Notes: generated from the letters alone by a model not told the origin. 28,704 bases of DNA from Betaproteobacteria bacterium (GCA_009925965.1 RFPW01000005.1:1-28704); one strand, 5' to 3'. Positions 15,379 to 23,537 are shown, counted from the first letter of the stretch. Numbers and translations are program-made.

Positions 15379-16049
15379 TCACTGTTCGCTCGCGTTTGCA
15401 GGCGGTGGGGAACTCGAGGCTGGTGGCGTCGTGGGTCTGGATGGGTCTCTGCGCGTTCGTCTGGAACTTGTCGGGCTGTAGTAAATCCGTGGCTCCCGAG
15501 GCGGGCGGGACGGCCAAGGCCGCTTCGGCAACGCCGGTATTTCGTCATGTCGATATTACCGGGGCACCCTACGCGCAGGCGCTGACGGGTTTGGCCGATC
15601 CGCAGGGGCAAGCGCGCAGTCTGGCTGACTGGCGTGGCAAGGCAGTCCTGGTTTTTTTTGGCTACACCCGCTGCCCTGACGTTTGCCCTACAACCCTCCA
15701 GGATGCTGCGGAAGTCGCTCGGTTACTGGGGCCACAGGCCGATCGCTTCCAGGTGGTCTTCGTCACCCTCGATCCGGTGCGGGACACGCCCAACGTGTTG
15801 GATCCGTATGTTAAATCTTTCAACCCGAGCTTTGTTGCCCTGCGCGGCGATGACGCTTCGACCCGTCAGGTGGCGCAGCACTTCAAAGTTTTCTTTGAGC
15901 GGGTCGAAGGGAAGTCACCGGGCAACGAGACCTTCGATCACACGGCGGCCAGTTTTGTATTTGACCCAGAGGGTCGTGTGCGTCTCTATGTGCGTGGCGG
16001 CCAGGGCCCAGAGGCACTCGCGCATGATGTCCGGCAATTGCTTCTCTAG
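15375..16049 (+). CDS. SCO1/SenC family copper chaperone lipoprotein
   Basis: The 224-residue protein delivers copper to, or reduces, the CuA site of subunit II. A signal peptide ends in the lipobox LSGC (Cys35), so it is probably anchored in the inner membrane as a lipoprotein. The thioredoxin-fold domain carries the copper motif CPDVC (Cys100, Cys104) within FFGYTRCPDVCPTTL and the distal ligand His189 in FDHTAASFVFDPEG. The GTG start at 15375 overlaps the heme O synthase stop by 4 bp. It closes the oxidase locus and converges with rpoH. Confidence 0.94.
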   Translation: MITVRSRLQAVGNSRLVASWVWMGLCAFVWNLSGCSKSVAPEAGGTAKAASATPVFRHVDITGAPYAQALTGLADPQGQARSLADWRGKAVLVFFGYTRCPDVCPTTLQDAAEVARLLGPQADRFQVVFVTLDPVRDTPNVLDPYVKSFNPSFVALRGDDASTRQVAQHFKVFFERVEGKSPGNETFDHTAASFVFDPEGRVRLYVRGGQGPEALAHDVRQLLL

Positions 16050-16074
16050 CGTTGTTCAGACCTTCCGCTTAGAA

Positions 16075-16110
16075 ACTGAGTTCAAGCACTGAGTTCAAGC
16101 ACTGAGTTCA
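16075..16110 (+). repeat. Tandem 13-bp repeat at the 3' end of rpoH
   Basis: ACTGAGTTCAAGC occurs at 16075-16087 and 16088-16100, with a third partial copy (ACTGAGTTCA) at 16101-16110. The rpoH stop codon lies in the middle copy and the last codons of rpoH in the third. The repeats fill the gap between the convergent SCO1 and rpoH genes. There is no dyad symmetry that would make a terminator. Confidence 0.9.
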
Positions 16111-17012
16111 GCACGCATGGTTTTGAGCGCTTTGGCTTCGATCTGACGAATCCGCTCCGCGGAAACCCCAAACTCCGCAGCCAACTCATGCAGCGTTGAC
16201 GAGCCGCCCTCGGCCTCATCGACAAGCCAGCGCGACTCCACGATCCGGCGACTGCGCGGATCGAGACGGTCGAGTGCCCTCAACAGCCCTTCGCCCTGAA
16301 GCAGGTCGCGCGCGCGCGCTTCGAGGACCTGTGTCGGCTCGGATCCATCGGCTTTGAGCCAGGCGATCGGGCTCACCGACTCGCCATCTTCGTCGTTACT
16401 GCTGTCAATCGGGATGTCGCGTCCGGCCAGGCGCGATTCCATTTCGATCACATCTTCGTGTCGGACATCGAGCGTGCGAGCGATCACCTCAATCTCGCCG
16501 GGATCGAGCGAGGTCGAATCCTGCTTCATCGAGCGCAGATTAAAAAACAGTTTGCGTTGGGCCTTGGTGGTCGCTACCCGAACCAAGCGCCAGTTGCGCA
16601 GGACGTATTCGTGGATTTCCGCTTTGATCCAATGGAGTGCAAACGACACGAGGCGGACACCACGCTCGGGGTCGAATCGACGAACGGCCTTCATGAGGCC
16701 GACGTTGCCTTCCTGGATCAGATCGGCGTGGGGAAGTCCGTAACCCAGAAATTGACGAGCAACGCCAACCACGACTCTAAGGTGCGACATGACCAGTCGC
16801 CGGGCTGCGTCGAGATCTCCGTCGTCGCGCAAGCGGCGCGCGAATTCCGTCTCTTCCTCAAGGGTAAGGAGTGGAATCCGGTGCACGGCCGAGATATAGG
16901 CATCAAGGTTGCCGAGTGCGGGCAGTCCAAAACCGGCCCCGCCCATCGGGGCCAAGGCAGTGTAATTGGCGTCTGAACCCGCGGGCAAGGCAAGCGTAGC
17001 AGTCTGATTCAT
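16095..17012 (-). CDS. rpoH: RNA polymerase sigma factor RpoH (sigma-32)
   Basis: The 305-residue heat-shock sigma factor directs transcription of chaperone and protease genes. Region 2 is seen in RLVMSHLRVVVGVARQFLGYGLPHADLIQEGNVGLMKAVRRFDPERGVRLVSFALHWIKAEI, and the RpoH-specific box QRKLFFNLRS follows the region 2.4 segment; region 4 ends with the HTH FGVSAERIRQIEAKALKTMR. ATG 17012 is chosen because AAAGGAG lies ten bases upstream on the minus strand; a TTG 24 bases earlier would lie inside the Shine-Dalgarno region. The gene is downstream of ftsY and has its own CIRCE-containing promoter. Confidence 0.97.
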   Translation of the reverse strand: MNQTATLALPAGSDANYTALAPMGGAGFGLPALGNLDAYISAVHRIPLLTLEEETEFARRLRDDGDLDAARRLVMSHLRVVVGVARQFLGYGLPHADLIQEGNVGLMKAVRRFDPERGVRLVSFALHWIKAEIHEYVLRNWRLVRVATTKAQRKLFFNLRSMKQDSTSLDPGEIEVIARTLDVRHEDVIEMESRLAGRDIPIDSSNDEDGESVSPIAWLKADGSEPTQVLEARARDLLQGEGLLRALDRLDPRSRRIVESRWLVDEAEGGSSTLHELAAEFGVSAERIRQIEAKALKTMRAELSA

Positions 17013-17072
17013 CTGACCGATACTCCTTTGTGGCAATCAGATTAAGGCATTGAACTTAAAGCTCGATGCTGT

Positions 17073-17102
17073 ATTTTAGCACTCTAGAATCGCGAGTGCT
17101 AA
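17073..17102 (-). promoter_or_regulatory. Sigma-70-like promoter for rpoH
   Basis: On the minus strand TTAGCA (17102-17097, four of six bases of the -35 consensus) is followed after 18 bp by TAAAAT (17078-17073, five of six of the -10). Transcription would begin near 17066, giving a leader of about 55 bases before ATG 17012. The promoter elements coincide with the arms of the CIRCE element, the arrangement expected for HrcA repression. Activity is inferred. Confidence 0.6.
17076..17102. promoter_or_regulatory. CIRCE element (HrcA operator) upstream of rpoH
   Basis: The arms TTAGCACTC (17076-17084) and GAGTGCTAA (17094-17102) are a perfect inverted repeat with a 9-bp spacer. This equals the consensus CIRCE operator bound by the heat-shock repressor HrcA. 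It lies 63 bases upstream of the rpoH ATG and includes the ftsY stop codon (17099-17101). HrcA normally represses groESL or dnaK operons and is released on heat shock; here the target is rpoH. Confidence 0.92.
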
Positions 17103-18205
17103 TGTGATCTGGGTGCTGTGTCGAGGAGTGCACTTACAAATTCTTGCGCGGAGAATGCTTGCAGATCGTCGACGCCTTCGCCCAGTCCGATGAAATAGAC
17201 CGGGATTGGCTGCGCTCGCCGGGTATGAGCCAACGCCACGATGGCGCCCCCCTTCGCCGTGCCGTCGAGCTTGGTCACGATGAGACCCGTGAGCGCGACG
17301 GCCGCATCGAACGCTGCGACCTGCGCCAACATGTTTTGGCCGGTATTCCCGTCGAGCACCAGAAGTGCCTCATGGGGCGCGCCCGCGAGCGCTTTGCCGA
17401 TCACCCGACGGACTTTACGCAACTCCTCCATCAAGTGTGTCTGGGTCGGTAACCGACCCGCCGTGTCGACCATCACGACATCGGTTCGGCGCGCAATCCC
17501 GGCCGAGACGGCATCAAACGCCACAGCGCCAGGGTCGCCGCCGTCCTGAGCAATCACGGCTACGTCATTGCGGGCGCCCCATTCGGCCAGTTGGGCCCGG
17601 GCGGCCGCGCGGAAGGTGTCGCCGGCTGCCAGCAGGACCGATTTGTTTTCGCGCCGAAGCAGGTGAGCCAACTTCCCAATCGAGGTGGTTTTACCGGCCC
17701 CGTTGACCCCTGTCACCACCCAGACTTGGGGGGCTGGCCGATCCAGATCGATCGGCGCTTCGAGTGGCGTCATGAGCTCGGTCAGGATGACTCTGAGCGC
17801 TTGGCGCACATCTTCTCCCGTCTCGAGGCGCTCTTTCTTGACGCGATCACGCAGACGTGCCAGGAGCCAGGTGGTGGTCTCAATCCCGGTGTCCGCCACC
17901 AGAAGCGCTGTTTCCAGCTGTTCAAAGAGCGCCTCGTCAATCCGCGTCAGGCCGAAGAGCCCGGCCAGTTGACCGCTCGTCCGGCTCAGCCCGGCACGAA
18001 GACGCTTGATCCATCCGGTCCGAGGCGGCTCTGATGGGCCGGATGGGGCTGATGGGCCTGAGAGCGAAGGAGGCGCTGACGGCTCAGGCGATTGTGACGC
18101 TTGCGACGCCGGTTCGATCGTTAAGGTGCCGACGGGGCTCGAGGCGGATGTGCCCGGTTCCGGTGTCGGAGGTACCGGTTTCTTGCGCCGCAGAAAGCCG
18201 AACAT
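17099..18205 (-). CDS. ftsY: Signal recognition particle receptor FtsY
   Basis: The 368-residue GTPase docks the SRP-ribosome complex at the inner membrane. After MFGFLRRKK there is a Pro/Ser/Glu-rich acidic A region (to about residue 60) that is shorter than in E. coli, then the N domain (LRAGLSRTSGQLAGLF) and G domain with GVNGAGKTTSIGKLA (P-loop), DTFRAAARAQL, DTAGRLPTQTHLMEELRKV, and TKLDGTAKGGAI, ending in FIGLGEGVDDLQAFSAQEF. Its stop lies inside the CIRCE element in front of rpoH. ftsE and ftsX, which often follow ftsY, are not present between ftsY and rpoH. Confidence 0.97.
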   Translation of the reverse strand: MFGFLRRKKPVPPTPEPGTSASSPVGTLTIEPASQASQSPEPSAPPSLSGPSAPSGPSEPPRTGWIKRLRAGLSRTSGQLAGLFGLTRIDEALFEQLETALLVADTGIETTTWLLARLRDRVKKERLETGEDVRQALRVILTELMTPLEAPIDLDRPAPQVWVVTGVNGAGKTTSIGKLAHLLRRENKSVLLAAGDTFRAAARAQLAEWGARNDVAVIAQDGGDPGAVAFDAVSAGIARRTDVVMVDTAGRLPTQTHLMEELRKVRRVIGKALAGAPHEALLVLDGNTGQNMLAQVAAFDAAVALTGLIVTKLDGTAKGGAIVALAHTRRAQPIPVYFIGLGEGVDDLQAFSAQEFVSALLDTAPRSH

Positions 18206-18261
18206 CGGGCGCCTCGTCTAATGGGGGTGTTGGGTTAGCAGATCAAGATACACTCCAATCG

Positions 18262-18903
18262 ATGGTATCAAATGCCCATTCAAGTCCCCCGGCGCGGGTG
18301 CGCATCATTGGCGGGCAGTGGCGGCGCACCTTGATTCCGGTCCCCGCTGTGCCTGGACTGCGACCCACGCCGGACCGTGTTCGGGAGACCTTATTCAACT
18401 GGCTTGGCCAGGAGCTCGACGGCTGGCGAGTCCTGGATCTCTTTGCCGGCACTGGGGCACTGGGCTTTGAGGCCGCCTCGCGCGGTGCCCAAAGCGTCTT
18501 GATGGTCGAGCGCGATCCCAAAGCGCTCGAGTCCTTGCGTACGGTCCGTCAGCGCCTAAATGCGCAGCAGGTTGGCCTCGAGGCGGGCGATGCCATGGCT
18601 GTCGCGGGTCGCCTGGCGCTGACCCAAGCCCGCGGGTTTGATTTGATTTTTTTGGATCCGCCTTTTGGATCCGACTGGCCATCGCGGGTTCGCCCCCTGC
18701 TTGGATCTCTCTTAGCGGATGGAGGTTGGGTTTATCTTGAGTCTGAAACCAAGCTCAGCCATCAGGCCAACGCGCAGCAGGCATGGGCCGAGGCGGGATT
18801 CAGCTTGGTCCGAAGCGCCACTGCGGGGCGCGTCCATTATCATCTGCTGAAATTTCAGGGTTCTAGTTTCTATGAAGATTGCGGTTTATCCCGGAACGTT
18901 TGA
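18262..18903 (+). CDS. rsmD: 16S rRNA (guanine(966)-N2)-methyltransferase RsmD
   Basis: The 213-residue SAM-dependent enzyme methylates G966 of 16S rRNA. Family blocks: RIIGGQWRRTLIPVP, LRPTPDRVRETLFNWL, VLDLFAGTGALGFEAASRGA (SAM motif), VERDPKALE and the catalytic DLIFLDPPFGSDW. ATG 18262 (MVSNAHSS) is chosen as the homology starts soon after; the frame is open much further upstream, antisense to ftsY. The 3' end runs 32 bp into coaD, adding about 15 residues after the usual family end (HYHLLKF), which suggests loss of an earlier stop codon. Confidence 0.93.
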   Translation: MVSNAHSSPPARVRIIGGQWRRTLIPVPAVPGLRPTPDRVRETLFNWLGQELDGWRVLDLFAGTGALGFEAASRGAQSVLMVERDPKALESLRTVRQRLNAQQVGLEAGDAMAVAGRLALTQARGFDLIFLDPPFGSDWPSRVRPLLGSLLADGGWVYLESETKLSHQANAQQAWAEAGFSLVRSATAGRVHYHLLKFQGSSFYEDCGLSRNV

Positions 18904-19420
18904 TCCACTGACTCGGGGGCACGAGGATTTGGTGCGCCGCGGTTCGCGCCTGTTTGATCGTTTGATCGTTGGTGTGGCCGATAGCCAGACCAAGCATCCG
19001 GTCTTCAATTTGGCCGAGCGGGTCGAAATTGCGCGGGAAGTTCTCGGCCACTACCCCAATGTCGAGGTCCACGGATTTCGGGGCCTCTTAAAGGACTTCG
19101 TTCGACTGCAAGAAGCCAACATCATCGTTCGGGGATTGCGGGCAGTTTCTGATTTTGAGTACGAATTTCAAATGGCGGGCATGAACCGCTATTTGTTGCC
19201 GGAGGTCGAGACGATCTTCATGACGCCAACCGATCAGTACCAGTTCATCTCGGGCACTCTGGTGCGGGAAATCGCGCTCTTGGGCGGCGATGTCTCGAAG
19301 TTTGTTTTCCCATCGGTCGAAGCCTGGCTCGTGAGCAAACGGACCGAACGGATCCAGCACGAGGAGAGCGTCGAGAGTGCTGGTGGCGCCAAACCGGCTC
19401 CTGATCTTCCGGTCTCCTGA
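18872..19420 (+). CDS. coaD: Phosphopantetheine adenylyltransferase
   Basis: The 182-residue enzyme transfers AMP to 4'-phosphopantetheine, the fourth step of coenzyme A synthesis. The nucleotidyltransferase motif YPGTFDPLTRGHEDLVRR is at the start; RGLRAVSDFEYEFQMAGMNR and the second nucleotide-binding segment FISGTLVREIALLGGDVSKFV are intact. It is longer than the usual 160-165 residues by an uncharged/acidic C-terminal tail after VSKRTERIQ. It overlaps rsmD by 32 bp and precedes the ferredoxin by 5 bp. Confidence 0.97.
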   Translation: MKIAVYPGTFDPLTRGHEDLVRRGSRLFDRLIVGVADSQTKHPVFNLAERVEIAREVLGHYPNVEVHGFRGLLKDFVRLQEANIIVRGLRAVSDFEYEFQMAGMNRYLLPEVETIFMTPTDQYQFISGTLVREIALLGGDVSKFVFPSVEAWLVSKRTERIQHEESVESAGGAKPAPDLPVS

Positions 19421-19425
19421 TCCCG

Positions 19426-19674
19426 ATGGCGTTACTGATTACGGATCAGTGCATCAACTGCGATGTGTGCGAGCCCGAATGTCCGAATTCGGCCATCAGC
19501 ATGGGGCCCGAGATTTACCAGATCGACCCCCTGCGCTGTACCGAATGTGTCGGCCATCATGACGAACCGCAATGCAGGGTCGTGTGTCCCGTGGACTGTA
19601 TTCCGCTCAACCCCGAATGGATCGAGAGTCCCGAACTGCTCCTCGCGAAGTTTCACCGGCTTCAGGCTGGCTAG
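19426..19674 (+). CDS. YfhL-type 2[4Fe-4S] ferredoxin
   Basis: The 82-residue electron carrier has two cluster-binding motifs: CINCDVCEPECP near the N-terminus, and CTECVGHHDEPQCRVVCPVDC, in which the spacing between cysteines is expanded, a trait of the YfhL/Alvin-type ferredoxins. It is cytoplasmic; the partner enzymes are unknown. It directly follows coaD (5-bp gap), a neighbour pair common in betaproteobacteria. Confidence 0.95.
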   Translation: MALLITDQCINCDVCEPECPNSAISMGPEIYQIDPLRCTECVGHHDEPQCRVVCPVDCIPLNPEWIESPELLLAKFHRLQAG

Positions 19675-19707
19675 GGTGAGCGCTTACGTGCAGCCCTTTA
19701 GCCTGCA

Positions 19708-21267
19708 TCAGGCAATTAGTCGCATTTTAGGTGGCCCATCCAGATCCGGTAGCCGATCGACCGACAAATAACCGGCATGCTCAAAGAGTCCGGCGCGAGT
19801 CCACTCGGCGATCTCGGCGCCCAGACTGAAATCGGTGAGCGGGTGCTTGTTGGACCAGCCCCGCTCGACGAGAAGACTGACTCGGCGGCGCTCGATCTCG
19901 AGCGAGAGGGGGTAGGTTGAGCCTTGCATATCGCGCCGCCGGTGCAGGATGACGGCGAGGCGTAAGGCCAGCAACATCCGCCATTCGGCGTCGAGTTCGA
20001 CCAGGCTGGTCATCTTGGTCAGCTTGCCCGTATGGCCGAGCACGAGGCGCGAGAGCATCGCCTGGTCGGGCCGCGAAAAACCCGGCAAATCGGCGTGCGC
20101 AACAATGTACGCTGAATGCTTGTGATAGGCCGAATGCGAGATGCTCAAGCCGATTTCGCTCAACGAGGCCGCCCAACCGAGCAGTTCAATGCCGCGTTCG
20201 ACATCCTCGGCCGCGCCACGTGCGATTGAGCGCCAGAGCCAGGCTGCTGTCTTCCCGACTCGGGCGGCGTGGTCCCTGTCCACGCCGTATCGGATCATGG
20301 ATTGCTCAACCGTGACGTCGCGCATGTCGCTGTCGTTGGTTCGGCCCAGAAGGTCGTAGAGCACCCCCTCGCGTAACGCCCCCGGCGTGAAGCGCATGGT
20401 CGAGATACCGAATTCATCAAACGCTGCGCGCAGGATCGCCAAGCCTCCGGGGAGGACCGGGCGCCGGTCGGCGCGCAGACCCTGGAGTCGCAAACGGTCA
20501 AAATGGCCGGCTTTGATGAGTGCAGCTTCGATGTGCGCCAGTGCTTCGCGCGTGATCGTCGGATCGCCAAATTCGGCCAGACAGATCGCCGAGATCGTCT
20601 TGGCGGTGCCCGAGGTACCGATGGCTTCGCTCCAGGTTTCGCGCCGTAAGCCTTTGGCCAGCGGCGCGAACAGGTCGCGAGCAATCAAGATGGCCTCGTT
20701 CATCCGCTCGCGCCCGACTTCACCGTCGCCAAAGATCCGGCCAGTGAGGCCCACGCATCCCACGGTGACGCTCTCAGTCACCAGAGGTTCGTAATCGCGC
20801 CCGACAATACATTCCGTGGAGCCCCCGCCGATATCGATTACGAGCCGGTGCGACCCATCGGCGGGAAGAGTATGGGCGGCGCCGATCCAGATCAGTCGCG
20901 CTTCTTCACGCCCGGCAATGACCTCAATCGGAAATCCGAGCGCGGCCTCAAAGGTGGCCAGGACATGCCGGGCATTTTTTGCTTGGCGCAAGGTGCTGGT
21001 GGCGACGGCGCGCACCGAATCCGGGTGAAATGCTCGAAGACGCTCGCCAAAGCGCTGCAAGGCCTCGACGCCCCGACGCTGCGCCAGCGCCGTCAGGTTG
21101 CGTTCGTGGTCGAGCCCGGACGCAAGTCGGACACTGTCTTTGAGGACATCCACCGGGATGACCTGAACACCAGCCGGGGACGAGTCGGCCCGTCCAATCA
21201 AAAGTCGGAAACTGTTGGAGCCGAGGTCGACGGCGGCGAGGAGAAGCGGGTCAAGGAGGTCGGTCAT
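19708..21267 (-). CDS. ppx: Exopolyphosphatase / Ppx-GppA family phosphatase
   Basis: The 519-residue enzyme removes terminal phosphates from long polyphosphate (and may act on pppGpp). The ASKHA ATPase-fold motifs are AAVDLGSNSFRLLIGR, AREEARLIWIG, VIDIGGGSTECIVGRD, and EAIGTSGTAKTISAI. The C-terminal half carries an HD-like helical domain (RYGVDRDHAARVGKTAAWLW and SISHSAYHKHSAYIVAHADL). It is divergent from ppk1 across a 96-bp gap, so synthesis and degradation genes for polyphosphate are side by side. Confidence 0.95.
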   Translation of the reverse strand: MTDLLDPLLLAAVDLGSNSFRLLIGRADSSPAGVQVIPVDVLKDSVRLASGLDHERNLTALAQRRGVEALQRFGERLRAFHPDSVRAVATSTLRQAKNARHVLATFEAALGFPIEVIAGREEARLIWIGAAHTLPADGSHRLVIDIGGGSTECIVGRDYEPLVTESVTVGCVGLTGRIFGDGEVGRERMNEAILIARDLFAPLAKGLRRETWSEAIGTSGTAKTISAICLAEFGDPTITREALAHIEAALIKAGHFDRLRLQGLRADRRPVLPGGLAILRAAFDEFGISTMRFTPGALREGVLYDLLGRTNDSDMRDVTVEQSMIRYGVDRDHAARVGKTAAWLWRSIARGAAEDVERGIELLGWAASLSEIGLSISHSAYHKHSAYIVAHADLPGFSRPDQAMLSRLVLGHTGKLTKMTSLVELDAEWRMLLALRLAVILHRRRDMQGSTYPLSLEIERRRVSLLVERGWSNKHPLTDFSLGAEIAEWTRAGLFEHAGYLSVDRLPDLDGPPKMRLIA

Positions 21268-21363
21268 CGGTTTAAATTGTGGCTGCGAAATAATTTCTTA
21301 ACACCAAGAGATGACGATGTCGTGGCATCTACCCGTTCCTCCGACAAAGAGCAGGATTATCCG

Positions 21364-23499
21364 ATGAAATCAGCCAAAACCACCGCGGTCAGCAAGCGTC
21401 AACCGACGGTCAGCGCGGCGGACCGCTGGAACACGGAGCCAGATCGTGTGCCGCCCCATCGGACCGACGATTTGCTGAATCGGGAGCAAGGCCTACTGGC
21501 ATTCAACGAGCGCGTCCTGGCTCAGGCCGATGGCGATCAGGTGCCCCTGTTGGAGCGGCTGCGTTATCTGACGATCGTGTCGAGCAATCTCGACGAGTTT
21601 TTTGAAATCCGGGTTTCTGGTTTGCATGAAGTGGCCCAAGTCGATGACGCATCGGCAACCGAGGCCCGCGCATCGCTCGACGCGATCAGTGCCCGGGTCA
21701 ACCGTCTGGTCGGGCGCCAGTACGCGTTATTGAACGACGCCTTGATCCCGCAGTTGGCACAGGAAGGCATCGTTTTTCATGCGTCGACGACCTGGACTGA
21801 TGCCCACCGTGAATTCGCCCACACGATCTTCCAGTCCGAGATCGAACCACTGCTCACGCCGATCGCACTCGACCCAGCGCATCCATTCCCGCGGATCCTG
21901 AACAAGAGTCTGAATTTCATTGTTGAACTCGACGGTCAGGACGCGTTTGGACGTCGTGCGGGGATCGCCATCGTTCAGGCGCCGCGGGCCCTGCCACGTT
22001 TGATCCGCGTCCCGGAAGAAATTTCAGGGCACCCCAATGGGCTGATGCTGCTGACCTCTGTGGTTCAGGGTTTCGTGGGCAATTTGTTTCCGGGCATGAA
22101 CGTACGCGCCGTGCATCAGTTTCGGGTCACCCGCAACAGTGACCTGTTTGTCGATGAAGAGGACATTACCGACCTGCGTCGTGCGCTCCAGGGCGAGTTG
22201 CCGAGTCGTCACTACGGTGATGCTGTGCGTCTCGAGGTCTCCGCGGGGATTGGTGAGGAGCCTTTGAGCCGCCTGTTGCAGGAGTTTGAGCTCAAGCCGC
22301 AGGACTGCTATCAAGTTCACGGCCCGGTCAATCTGGTTCGCCTCGCTCAGGTCCTGGATCAGGTCGACCGCCCTGATCTGAAATTCCCTTCATTCGCTCC
22401 AGGCTTGCCGGGTTGGCTCAAACAGAAGGATCTGTTTAGCGCCATCCGTAAAGGCGATGTGATGGTTCACCAGCCCTACGAGTCGTTTGCCCCCGTGATG
22501 GATTTTTTGTCCAGCGCAGCAATCGATCCAAAGGTCATGGCGATCAAGCAAACCATCTACCGCACCGGGGTCGATAGCGCGCTCATGGAGGCGCTGATCG
22601 CGGCCGCCAAGGCCGGCAAGGAAGTCACGGTCGTGGTCGAACTGATGGCGCGTTTTGATGAAGAGGCCAATCTCAACTGGGCGGCACGACTCGAGCAGGT
22701 GGGCGCTCATGTGGTGTACGGCGTTGTTGGTCACAAGACGCACGCCAAGATGGCCTTGATTACCCGCCGCGAGGCTGATGGCCTGCGCATGTATGCTCAC
22801 CTCGGCACCGGCAACTACCACCCGCGCACCGCCAAGCTCTATGAAGACTTTGGGCTGTTCACAGCGAACCGCGCAATTTGCGCGGATGTCCACGAAATCT
22901 TCCGCCGGCTGACCGGCCTTGGCGCAGCTGGCGCCCTAAACCACCTCTGGCAGGCGCCTTTTACGCTGCACCAGAATGTGATTGCGGGGATTGAGCGGGA
23001 GACCGAGCACGCCCGGGCCGGCAAGTCCGCCCGGATCACAGCCAAGATGAACTCCTTGCTGGAGCCGACCGTCATTGCCGCGCTGTATGCGGCCAGTCAG
23101 GCCGGTGTTCGGATCGACCTGATTATTCGCGGGGTCTGTGCGCTGCGGCCAGGGGTTCCGGGCCAGTCTGAGAACATTGTGGTCCGCTCGATCATCGGTC
23201 GGTTTCTGGAGCATTCGCGCGTGTTTCGGTTCTGGAATGACGGTCAGGACGAAGTCTGGTTGAGTTCCGCCGACTGGATGGACCGGAATTTTTTCCGTCG
23301 GGTCGAGATTGCGTTCCCGATCCTCGATGAAAAGCTCAAAGCGCGGGTGATCGAAGAGGCGCTGGAAGAGCACCTGGCCGACAACACGTCGGCCTGGTTG
23401 ATGGGGTCCGATGGTGCCTATCAACGCTTGCAGCCGGAGGGGGAAAAACAAGTGTCGCAACTGCGTCTGCTGTCGCGCATGGGCGCAGCTGAAAGCTGA
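21364..23499 (+). CDS. ppk1: Polyphosphate kinase 1
   Basis: The 711-residue enzyme makes polyphosphate from ATP through a phosphohistidine. Seen: N-terminal block LLNREQGLLAFNERVL...LRYLTIVSSNLDEFFEIRVSG, HPFPRILNKSLNF, the head domain's VHQPYESFAPVMDFL, IKQTIYRTGVDS, the autophosphorylation site THAKMALI (His460), HLGTGNYHPRTAKLYEDFG, and FLEHSRVFRFWNDG (His617). The open frame extends upstream, antisense to ppx; ATG 21364 is chosen because GAGCAGG lies upstream and the residues before it are the ppx antisense. Length fits the family (about 690-720). Confidence 0.97.
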   Translation: MKSAKTTAVSKRQPTVSAADRWNTEPDRVPPHRTDDLLNREQGLLAFNERVLAQADGDQVPLLERLRYLTIVSSNLDEFFEIRVSGLHEVAQVDDASATEARASLDAISARVNRLVGRQYALLNDALIPQLAQEGIVFHASTTWTDAHREFAHTIFQSEIEPLLTPIALDPAHPFPRILNKSLNFIVELDGQDAFGRRAGIAIVQAPRALPRLIRVPEEISGHPNGLMLLTSVVQGFVGNLFPGMNVRAVHQFRVTRNSDLFVDEEDITDLRRALQGELPSRHYGDAVRLEVSAGIGEEPLSRLLQEFELKPQDCYQVHGPVNLVRLAQVLDQVDRPDLKFPSFAPGLPGWLKQKDLFSAIRKGDVMVHQPYESFAPVMDFLSSAAIDPKVMAIKQTIYRTGVDSALMEALIAAAKAGKEVTVVVELMARFDEEANLNWAARLEQVGAHVVYGVVGHKTHAKMALITRREADGLRMYAHLGTGNYHPRTAKLYEDFGLFTANRAICADVHEIFRRLTGLGAAGALNHLWQAPFTLHQNVIAGIERETEHARAGKSARITAKMNSLLEPTVIAALYAASQAGVRIDLIIRGVCALRPGVPGQSENIVVRSIIGRFLEHSRVFRFWNDGQDEVWLSSADWMDRNFFRRVEIAFPILDEKLKARVIEEALEEHLADNTSAWLMGSDGAYQRLQPEGEKQVSQLRLLSRMGAAES

Positions 23500-23523
23500 A
23501 AGTTCGTCATCCAAACACCACAA

Positions 23524-23537
23524 CCTGATCGATCAGG
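23524..23537. other. Palindrome between ppk1 and the TonB-dependent receptor
   Basis: CCTGATCGATCAGG is a perfect 14-bp palindrome, 24 bp after the ppk1 stop; it could also fold as a 5-bp stem with a TCGA loop. No T-run follows, so it is not a convincing terminator, and no regulator is recognised for it. The rest of the 116-bp gap is somewhat AT-rich toward the receptor gene. Confidence 0.3.

Noticed and set aside
21310..21329. Small imperfect hairpin in the ppx-ppk1 gap
   Set aside because: The central loop would be two to four bases with a bulge; weak and without a known regulator.
20848..21363. Long N-terminal extension of the ppk1 open frame (172 codons)
   Set aside because: It is antisense to the well-supported 5' part of ppx and has no PPK homology; the family start is matched at ATG 21364.
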